Below, piece by piece: positions 15,338 through 20,087 of a stretch of DNA of 20,087 bases; the stretch's first letter is position 1, and the number at the start of each line of letters is the position of its first letter. Position numbers and translations under genes: made by a program. The stretch is from CAYJEO01 sp044432805 (GTDB lineage Bacteria; Bacillota_I; Bacilli_A; RF39; UBA660), in the NCBI GenBank assembly GCA_044432805.1, contig JAWXUI010000018.1, positions 1 through 20,087 of the forward strand, read 5' to 3'. The notes below the pieces were generated by a model that saw only the letters and a program-made list of their open reading frames with translations, had not been told where the DNA came from and made no database searches.

Positions 15338-16159
15338 ATAAAATACTTATTAACAAACGACATAATTTTTAAACTTTTTTTTAGAAAAGAAAAATACTAT
15401 TTAAAATTAATAATAAATGAATTACTAGAATTGAATATAAGTGAAGAAGATATAACTTTTATAAACAATGATTTATATGGCAGAAATATGCAGGATAAAA
15501 GTTGTTATATTGATATGTCTATAAAATTAAATAATGGAGAAATAGTAATAATAGAAATGCAAAATATAACAAGAGAAATATTAGTTGAAAGATTTGATTA
15601 CTATATTTCATCAAAAATATTAGATCAAGTACCTAAAGGAATGGATTATACTAAAATAAAAAAAGTTTATGGAATATTCTTTTTAAATGGCAAAGACAAA
15701 AACTATAACAACATGTTTACAAAAATAAGTGATTATGATATATTAAATATGACAAAAATTAGAAGTGCTAGAGAAAAAAATATAATTAATTTAACTAAAC
15801 TAGACGATTATAAAAAATACAATTTATCAAATGAATTAATTAATTTTTTAAACTTCATAGCAAGTAAAAGTGAGGAAGAAATGGTAAGTATGATAAAAGA
15901 TGATAATTTAAAACGAGCATATGAAACTGTAAAAGAATTAAACGCAGATCCAGAGATACAAACAATTTTAGACATGCAAAGATTTGATGATTATGAGAAA
16001 AAACAAGATGTCCATGAGGCTAGAGAGCAAGGAAAAGAAGATGAATTAAATAAAACAGTAATTAATATGCATAAACAAAATTTAAGTTTTGAAGATATAG
16101 CTAAATATACGGATACTAATATATCAAAGATAAAAGACATAATAGAAAACTTTAATTAG
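15338..16159 (+). CDS. PD-(D/E)XK nuclease, Rpn/transposase family; apparent ATA start
   Basis: 273 residues if translation begins at the ATA at 15338. A near-perfect AAAGGAGG (15322-15329) lies 8 bases upstream, and the codons after ATA encode KYLLTNDIIFKLFFRKEKYY, the standard N-terminus of this family. No ATG, GTG or TTG exists in frame between the upstream stop at 15293 and the ATA. The first canonical start, TTG 15431, would delete 31 residues and has no Shine-Dalgarno. The nuclease core is seen as an Asp (YIDMSIKL) and the IEMQ motif after it. The C-terminus has a small helix-turn-helix-like segment (LSFEDIAKYTDTNISKIKDII). Such genes are linked to DNA recombination and often sit in mobile or variable regions. 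The gene may use a rare ATA start, or its ATG has mutated. Confidence 0.8.
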   Translation: MKYLLTNDIIFKLFFRKEKYYLKLIINELLELNISEEDITFINNDLYGRNMQDKSCYIDMSIKLNNGEIVIIEMQNITREILVERFDYYISSKILDQVPKGMDYTKIKKVYGIFFLNGKDKNYNNMFTKISDYDILNMTKIRSAREKNIINLTKLDDYKKYNLSNELINFLNFIASKSEEEMVSMIKDDNLKRAYETVKELNADPEIQTILDMQRFDDYEKKQDVHEAREQGKEDELNKTVINMHKQNLSFEDIAKYTDTNISKIKDIIENFN

Positions 16160-16171
16160 TTTTCTTTTTTT
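16144..16171 (+). terminator. Intrinsic terminator after the nuclease gene
   Basis: AGAAAACT (16144-16151) and AGTTTTCT (16158-16165) arms around a 6-base loop, then Ts. It contains the stop codon of the nuclease gene. Confidence 0.8.
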
Positions 16172-16180
16172 AAAGGTTTT

Positions 16181-16207
16181 TATTTATTTATATCGTATAA
16201 ATAAATA
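16181..16207. promoter_or_regulatory. 12-bp perfect inverted repeat upstream of the bacteriocin exporter
   Basis: TATTTATTTATA and TATAAATAAATA arms surround TCG. The repeat ends one base before the GGGAGG Shine-Dalgarno of the ABC exporter gene. It could be an operator, or an mRNA hairpin limiting ribosome access. A TATAAA in its right arm could be a -10, but no -35 is evident. Being pure A/T in the arms, it could also be chance. Confidence 0.45.
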
Positions 16208-16220
16208 GGGAGGTTAAAGT

Positions 16221-18257
16221 ATGAGTTTTCCTTTTGTAAAACAAAGCAGTATTTCTGATTGTGGAGCAGCGTGTTTACAAATGATAATTAAATATTACAA
16301 AGGATATATAAGCTTAGAAGAAATAAAAGAATTAATAAAAACAGACTCAACTGGAACATCAGCATTTAATTTAATTAGAGGAGCTAGATTAATTGGGATG
16401 GAAAGTGAAGGATATGAAATTAAATTAGAAGAAATAGATTTTTTTCCGACAATCGTGCATGTAATAAAGAATAACTACAACCATTATATTATTATAATAT
16501 CCAAAAAAAATAACTTATATAAAATAGCAGACCCAGCAATTGGTATAATGAATATTTCAAAATCTGAATTAGAACAAATATATAATAATATAGCAATACA
16601 TATGTATCCAATAAAAGCATTACCCTTAAACCAAGAATATTCTTATATCACATTTGTTAAAAAATTGTTTTTGATATTTAAAAAAGATTTTTTTATTTTA
16701 TTTTTAATGAATTTATTTGTAAGCATAATTACCCTTATGACTTCGTTTAATACTAAATATATAATAGATGGTATAGTAAATGAAGAAAATTATTTATTTA
16801 TCATTTCTTTAATTTTTATAATACTAACGTTTTATAAAAATATAATGACTTTTTTTAAAAATAAAATGAGTCTTTATACTGAACAAAAAATAGATTTAAT
16901 AATAACTAAAAATATATTTAATAAAATTATAAACCTCCCTTATCAATATTATAAAAATCACACAATAGGTGATTTAAGTGCTAGAATAAATGATTTAAAT
17001 TTAATTAAAAGTTTTATTAATAAAATAATTTCTATTGTTTTAGTTGACATAATATATATAGTATTTATCTTAATTACTTTATATATTTTGTTTGAAAAAT
17101 TATTCTTATTTATTTTACTTTTATTTACATTAAATATTTTATTAACAATTTTATTTAATAAAATAACAAAAAGAAAATTATTAGAAATAAAAAACTTAAA
17201 CAACGTATCTAATTCAGCATTAATCAGTTCTTTAAATAATTATGAAGCTATTAAATCAAGTAATTTAGAGCAAATAACCATTAATAATTTAGTAGAGAAG
17301 CATGTTAACTATTTAAAACAAATATTTGATTTTAAAAATATTTACATAACTTATAATTTCATAAAAGAAACAATTAATGGAACTGTTTCTAATTTGCTAT
17401 TATATTCAAGTTGTTTATTAGTTTTAAAAAATACGTTTTCGATAAGTGATATCTTTTTACTAATAACATTATTAAATTATTTAATAAGTTCAACAAACAA
17501 TGTAACGATTACACTTTTAGAATATGTAGAAAGTCATTTAGCGCTTATAAGAATAATGCAAATAAAAACAGAAAAAAAATCACTTGGCTTTTTAAATAAT
17601 AATTTAAAAGGAAACATAAAAGTAAAAGACTTAACATTTTCATATGATGATATTATACTAGACAAAATAAACTTAAATATAAAAAAAGGCGATAAAGTAA
17701 TGATTATGGGAGAAAGTGGAATAGGTAAATCAACTTTTTTTAAACTGCTTTTAAGATTTTATAAAGTCAATAGAAATAAAATTTTTTTAGATGATGAGGA
17801 TATATTAGATTATGATGTTGATTGTTTAAAAAAAAATATTGCTTATATCACCCAAAATGAATTATTAGTTGAAGATACAATTTATAATAATATTGATATG
17901 TATAGAAAAATAGAAAAAGAAAAAATATTAAAAACAGCAAAGATAACCGGTGTTAATGAATTTTTAGATGAACAAGGATATAATAAAATAGTTTTAGAAA
18001 ATGGATTTAATTTTTCAGGTGGACAAGCAGCGCGTATTATCTTAGCTAGAAACTTGTGTGATGATGCAAACATTATTTTAATTGATGAGACATTATCTAA
18101 ATTAGACGTTAATTTAGAAAGAATTATTTTGAAAAAACTTTTTAAAAATTATAAAAATAAAACTTTCTTAATTATAAGTCATCGAAAAGATAATTTGGAT
18201 TTATTTAATAAATTAATTATGTTTAAAGACAGAAAGGCAGAAACAATTGAATATTAA
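16221..18257 (+). CDS. Peptidase-containing ABC transporter (C39 bacteriocin exporter)
   Basis: 678 residues. The N-terminal C39 cysteine protease domain (about 1-125) has Gln8 and Cys14 in SISDCGAACLQ, His88 in YNHYI and Asp104 in KIADPA. This domain cleaves double-glycine leaders. A six-helix membrane domain follows (about 150-430). The ATPase domain (about 465-670) has Walker A GESGIGKST (497-505), signature FSGGQ (598-602), Walker B IILIDE (618-623) and the H-loop His654. All catalytic residues are present, so it should be active. GGGAGG lies 8 bases before the ATG. Two peptides with double-glycine leaders directly downstream are the obvious substrates. The end overlaps the next gene by 11 bases. 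The length is slightly below the usual ~700-720. Confidence 0.95.
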   Translation: MSFPFVKQSSISDCGAACLQMIIKYYKGYISLEEIKELIKTDSTGTSAFNLIRGARLIGMESEGYEIKLEEIDFFPTIVHVIKNNYNHYIIIISKKNNLYKIADPAIGIMNISKSELEQIYNNIAIHMYPIKALPLNQEYSYITFVKKLFLIFKKDFFILFLMNLFVSIITLMTSFNTKYIIDGIVNEENYLFIISLIFIILTFYKNIMTFFKNKMSLYTEQKIDLIITKNIFNKIINLPYQYYKNHTIGDLSARINDLNLIKSFINKIISIVLVDIIYIVFILITLYILFEKLFLFILLLFTLNILLTILFNKITKRKLLEIKNLNNVSNSALISSLNNYEAIKSSNLEQITINNLVEKHVNYLKQIFDFKNIYITYNFIKETINGTVSNLLLYSSCLLVLKNTFSISDIFLLITLLNYLISSTNNVTITLLEYVESHLALIRIMQIKTEKKSLGFLNNNLKGNIKVKDLTFSYDDIILDKINLNIKKGDKVMIMGESGIGKSTFFKLLLRFYKVNRNKIFLDDEDILDYDVDCLKKNIAYITQNELLVEDTIYNNIDMYRKIEKEKILKTAKITGVNEFLDEQGYNKIVLENGFNFSGGQAARIILARNLCDDANIILIDETLSKLDVNLERIILKKLFKNYKNKTFLIISHRKDNLDLFNKLIMFKDRKAETIEY

Positions 18258-18627
18258 TTATAATAAAGACATTATTATATTAAATAAAAGTTATAAAATA
18301 ATAAATAAAATAATAATAATTCATATTATAGTAATATTTATTTTTTTTATTATAAAAGACATGAATTTTGATATATATGAAACACAATATGGAATAATGG
18401 TTTCATCAAACACAGTTGCACTTTTAAACACTACTACTACTAATATTAAAATTAATGATATAAAAGAAAATATAATTGAACAAACTTATGACTTAGAAAC
18501 TAATATATTCTATTTAACTATAGAGTCTAATTATGAAATAGATTCTATTGTTGAAGTGAAAAGTTTAAACAGAAATACAAGTATAGTTAATGAATTAAAA
18601 TTATTGTTTTCAAAATTAGAATTTTAG
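18247..18627 (+). CDS. Small single-TM accessory protein of the bacteriocin cassette
   Basis: 126 residues from a TTG start at 18247, 11 bases inside the exporter gene, with AAAGG about 8-9 bases upstream. An N-terminal cytoplasmic stretch is followed by one Ile-rich membrane segment (about 20-37) and an exported domain of ~88 residues with alternating beta-like segments. No cysteines and no known motif are visible. Gram-positive C39 exporters usually have a membrane-fusion-type accessory protein of ~450 residues with the same topology. This could be a much-reduced version. An immunity role is also possible. Its stop codon overlaps the AGGAGG site of the first peptide gene. Confidence 0.7.
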   Translation: MNINYNKDIIILNKSYKIINKIIIIHIIVIFIFFIIKDMNFDIYETQYGIMVSSNTVALLNTTTTNIKINDIKENIIEQTYDLETNIFYLTIESNYEIDSIVEVKSLNRNTSIVNELKLLFSKLEF

Positions 18628-18634
18628 GAGGAAT

Positions 18635-18775
18635 ATGAAAAAAATAGAAGAAAAAAAATTAAAAAAAATAAAAGGAGGTTTTAATGTAACAATAGGAATA
18701 GCTATAGGTGTAGTTGTTACATTTTTATTGGGGGTGATCGATGGTTATGTTAGACCAACAAGTTGTAATGAATGA
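18635..18775 (+). CDS. Double-glycine-leader bacteriocin-like peptide 1
   Basis: 46 codons, too short for most gene callers. The leader MKKIEEKKLKKIKGG is a typical double-glycine leader, with Leu and Ile at spaced positions before GG. Cleavage gives a 31-residue mature peptide beginning FNVTIGIAIGVVV. It is strongly hydrophobic, has a GxxxG motif (GIAIG) and ends PTSCNE with its single cysteine. AGGAGG (18626-18631) lies only 3 bases from the ATG, which is close but the only available start. It overlaps the next peptide gene by 35 bases in another frame. The context (adjacent C39 exporter, second GG peptide) makes it a bacteriocin or signalling peptide. Confidence 0.85.
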   Translation: MKKIEEKKLKKIKGGFNVTIGIAIGVVVTFLLGVIDGYVRPTSCNE

Positions 18776-18929
18776 TAAAAAATTAAAACAAATAAAAGGA
18801 GGATTTACCTTAAGTGCTTCATTTGTATCAGCTATAGTATCCAGTGTTAAAATAGTTTTTGAAATAGGCCAAAGTTTTGGCTCTGCTTTTAGAAGGAGTA
18901 ATGAAGGTAATTTATGCACACTAGATTAA
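18741..18929 (+). CDS. Double-glycine-leader bacteriocin-like peptide 2
   Basis: 62 codons from ATG 18741. A GGGGGTGA site (18730-18737) is just upstream, within peptide gene 1. The leader of 21 residues ends MNDKKLKQIKGG. The mature peptide of 41 residues begins FTLSASFVSAIVSSVKIVF and has a GxxxG motif (GQSFG), a basic FRRS patch and a C-terminal NLCTLD with its only cysteine. Like peptide 1, the first mature residue is Phe and the Cys is near the end. The two peptides together fit the two-peptide class IIb pattern, in which helices pack through GxxxG motifs. Translation is probably coupled by overlap. Confidence 0.87.
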   Translation: MVMLDQQVVMNDKKLKQIKGGFTLSASFVSAIVSSVKIVFEIGQSFGSAFRRSNEGNLCTLD

Positions 18930-19021
18930 AAAGTTATTATATTCCATTACTGTTTTTGCTTGCAATTTTAGTTTACAACATAGGTATAATTATAGGTAGT
19001 TATTTATACTATTTATCGTAG
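18914..19021 (+). CDS. 35-residue hydrophobic membrane peptide, immunity candidate
   Basis: Begins MHTRLKSYY, then a hydrophobic segment covering about residues 9-33 with LLFLLAILVYNIGIIIG, and stops at TAG 19019-19021. A GAAGG Shine-Dalgarno (18903-18907) lies 6 bases before the ATG. It overlaps the end of peptide gene 2 by 16 bases, the same tight coupling used throughout this cassette. It has no double-glycine site, so it is not an exporter substrate. Position and size fit a bacteriocin immunity or toxin-membrane-protection peptide. The function is inferred from context only. Confidence 0.7.
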   Translation: MHTRLKSYYIPLLFLLAILVYNIGIIIGSYLYYLS

Positions 19022-19099
19022 AAAACAAAGAAAAAAATTCATTTTTATATGTTTTTTTTTTATTTATAGACATTTTTTTCTAAATTATATATATTTATA

Positions 19100-19128
19100 T
19101 TGATTAACAACATTTTAAATGCTATAAT
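19100..19128 (+). promoter_or_regulatory. Predicted promoter of rpsU-yqeY
   Basis: TTGATT (19100-19105) and perfect TATAAT (19123-19128), spaced 17 bp. The transcript would start near 19135, just ahead of the rpsU Shine-Dalgarno. Confidence 0.75.
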
Positions 19129-19159
19129 ACTTTTAGTTTAGTTTTAAAGGAGGTGTTTT

Positions 19160-19366
19160 ATGAATGCAATAGTTGTTAGAAATGGGAATGTTGATGGAGC
19201 ACTTCGTACTTTAAAACAAAAAAATCTTAAAAATGGAACTCTTAAAGCTGCTAGAGAAAGACAAGATGGTTACCTTAAACCAGGAGAAAAGAGAAGAATT
19301 GCTAAAAAAGAAGCAATTAAAAATAGCCATAAAAATAATCGTAAAAGAAATAGAGAAGAAAGATAA
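19160..19366 (+). CDS. rpsU: 30S ribosomal protein S21
   Basis: Small basic protein of the 30S platform near the anti-Shine-Dalgarno end of 16S rRNA. It has 68 residues, slightly longer than the usual ~58 because of a basic Asn/Arg/Lys tail. The core VRNGNVDGALRTLKQK, followed by ARERQDGYLKPGEKRRIAKKEA, is typical. A full AAAGGAGGTG Shine-Dalgarno precedes the ATG. It forms the conserved Firmicute pair rpsU-yqeY and is separated from the bacteriocin cassette by its own strong promoter. Confidence 0.96.
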   Translation: MNAIVVRNGNVDGALRTLKQKNLKNGTLKAARERQDGYLKPGEKRRIAKKEAIKNSHKNNRKRNREER

Positions 19367-19386
19367 GATTTAATTATCTTTTTATT
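19361..19386 (+). terminator. Weak terminator or attenuator between rpsU and yqeY
   Basis: AGATAA (19361-19366) pairs with TTATCT (19374-19379) over a 7-base loop, followed by TTTTATTTT. The stem is short and the yqeY start is close, so it probably reduces rather than abolishes read-through. Confidence 0.5.
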
Positions 19387-19400
19387 TTAAGGGAGAATTT

Positions 19401-19841
19401 ATGAGAGATAAAATATTAGAAGATTTAAAAAATGCTATGAAAGCTCAAGAAAAGAAAAAATTATCAGTAATCCGTATGGTAAAAGGTGCTATTCAAATGG
19501 AAGAATTAAACACAAAAAGACCTTTAACTGATGAAGAAGTTATTAGTATAATTGCAAAACAAATTAAAACTAGAAAAGAATCAATCGTTGAATTTGAAAA
19601 AGGTTCTAGAAACGATTTAATTGAAAGTACTACAGAAGAAATTGAAATTTTAAATACATATCTGCCAGAACAACTAAGTGAAGAAAAAGTATTAGAAGAA
19701 ATACAAAAAGCTTTTGACTTATTAAATCCACAAACAATGAAAGATATGGGAAAAGTTATTGGACACTTATCTCCTATATTAAAAGGAAAAACTGACATGG
19801 GTTATGTAAGTAAAATAGTAAAAGAAAAATTAGGCGCATAA
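19401..19841 (+). CDS. yqeY: GatB/YqeY domain protein
   Basis: 146 residues, normal for YqeY. The protein resembles the C-terminal tRNA-binding domain of GatB, the subunit of the Asp/Glu-tRNA amidotransferase. Recognisable segments are the charged helix KNAMKAQEKKKLSVIRMVKGA, the LNTYLPEQLSEEKV stretch and the C-terminal GKVIGHLSPILKGKTDMGYVSKIVKEKL. A GGGAG Shine-Dalgarno precedes the ATG. It lies downstream of rpsU, as in many Firmicutes. Its exact function is not known; a tRNA-linked role is inferred from the domain. Confidence 0.94.
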   Translation: MRDKILEDLKNAMKAQEKKKLSVIRMVKGAIQMEELNTKRPLTDEEVISIIAKQIKTRKESIVEFEKGSRNDLIESTTEEIEILNTYLPEQLSEEKVLEEIQKAFDLLNPQTMKDMGKVIGHLSPILKGKTDMGYVSKIVKEKLGA

Positions 19842-19854
19842 AGCCTTTTTTTTA
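19832..19854 (+). terminator. Intrinsic terminator of yqeY
   Basis: AGGC (19832-19835) and GCCT (19843-19846), the only GC-rich stem nearby, followed by an 8-base T-run. The yqeY stop codon is in the loop. The stem is short. Confidence 0.6.
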
Positions 19855-19867
19855 TAAATATAAACAG

Positions 19868-19895
19868 TTGTAAATGAATATAATTATGATATAAT
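19868..19895 (+). promoter_or_regulatory. Predicted promoter of murG
   Basis: TTGTAA (19868-19873) and TATAAT (19890-19895) with 16 bp spacing and an extended-10 TG at 19887-19888. A second TATAAT lies at 19879-19884. Confidence 0.6.
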
Positions 19896-19914
19896 TATGA
19901 TAGGATGTGATTAA

Positions 19915-20087
19915 ATGAAGGTAATCATCAGTGCTGGTGGAACAGGTGGACATATTTATCCTGCTCTAGCGATTATTAATAAAATAAAAGAAAAAGAACC
20001 TAACAGTGAATTTTTATATATAGGTACTCATAACAGAATGGAAAAAGATATTATTCCAAAATATAATATAGATTTTAAAGCAATAGA
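19915..20087 (+). CDS. murG: MurG, UDP-GlcNAc:lipid I GlcNAc transferase, 3' end missing
   Basis: Adds GlcNAc to lipid I on the inner face of the membrane, making lipid II. The first 57 residues are visible. MKVIISAGGTGGHIYPALAI contains the GGTGGHI-P motif that defines the MurG N-terminal Rossmann domain. FLYIGTHNRMEKDIIPKYNIDFKAI continues the match (the usual ...G...E...P motif). An AGGATGTG Shine-Dalgarno precedes the ATG. It is cut by the window edge. Confidence 0.93.
   Translation, partial: MKVIISAGGTGGHIYPALAIINKIKEKEPNSEFLYIGTHNRMEKDIIPKYNIDFKAI

Noticed and set aside
18725..18919. Minus-strand open frame opposite peptide gene 2
   Set aside because: The plus strand has a double-glycine leader, a Shine-Dalgarno and operon context; the minus frame has none of these.
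19022..19099. Possible terminator after the bacteriocin cassette
   Set aside because: There are T-runs but only a weak A/T-only stem; no convincing hairpin was found, so the end of the cassette transcript is unresolved.
19493..19798. Minus-strand open frame inside yqeY
   Set aside because: It is a shadow of the conserved yqeY gene and has no ribosome-binding site.

Overview
The window comes from a low-GC Firmicute (Bacillota) that uses the standard bacterial code: TGA is a stop, for example at 6352-6354 and 18773-18775. Genes are very AT-rich, tightly packed and usually preceded by AGGTG- or GGAGG-type Shine-Dalgarno sites. The gene order truB-rpsO-pnp and the set ylbD-ylbE-rsmD are Bacilli-like. 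A class III anaerobic ribonucleotide reductase with its activase, and no aerobic enzyme in view, suggests an anaerobe. MurG, a FemAB-type transferase and a lytic transglycosylase show a peptidoglycan wall. An uncultured gut Bacilli lineage (RF39 or Erysipelotrichia-like) would fit, but this is inference.

Layout. 1-1290: 3' part of a membrane-anchored surface protein with a PMPQPSVQ repeat and a Tyr-Asp tail. 1364-4902: translation and RNA block (truB, rpsO, pnp). 5023-7621: two coupled anchored extracytoplasmic proteins, one with a duplicated ectodomain and one a phosphodiester glycosidase (NAGPA family). 7643-11481: a Crp/Fnr-type regulator divergent from nrdD-nrdG-dut, with a perfect 24-bp palindrome between them. 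11537-14011: convergent cell-wall genes (anchored lytic transglycosylase and FemAB-like transferase). 14104-15262: ylbD, ylbE, rsmD. 15338-16159: a PD-(D/E)XK (Rpn/transposase-type) nuclease gene whose only well-placed start codon is ATA. 16221-19021: a compact bacteriocin cassette. 19160-20087: rpsU, yqeY and the 5' end of murG.

The most interesting part is the cassette at 16221-19021. It holds a C39-peptidase ABC exporter, a small single-TM accessory protein, and two overlapping small genes not obvious to a standard gene caller. The small genes encode peptides with double-glycine leaders ending KIKGG and QIKGG. Each mature peptide has a GxxxG motif and a single cysteine close to its C-terminus. 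A 35-residue membrane peptide at the end is the immunity candidate. Together this looks like a self-contained two-peptide (class IIb-like) bacteriocin or signalling system with possible disulfide pairing between the peptides.

Intrinsic terminators are often folded over the stop codon itself, and several serve convergent gene pairs. This is economical genome organisation.
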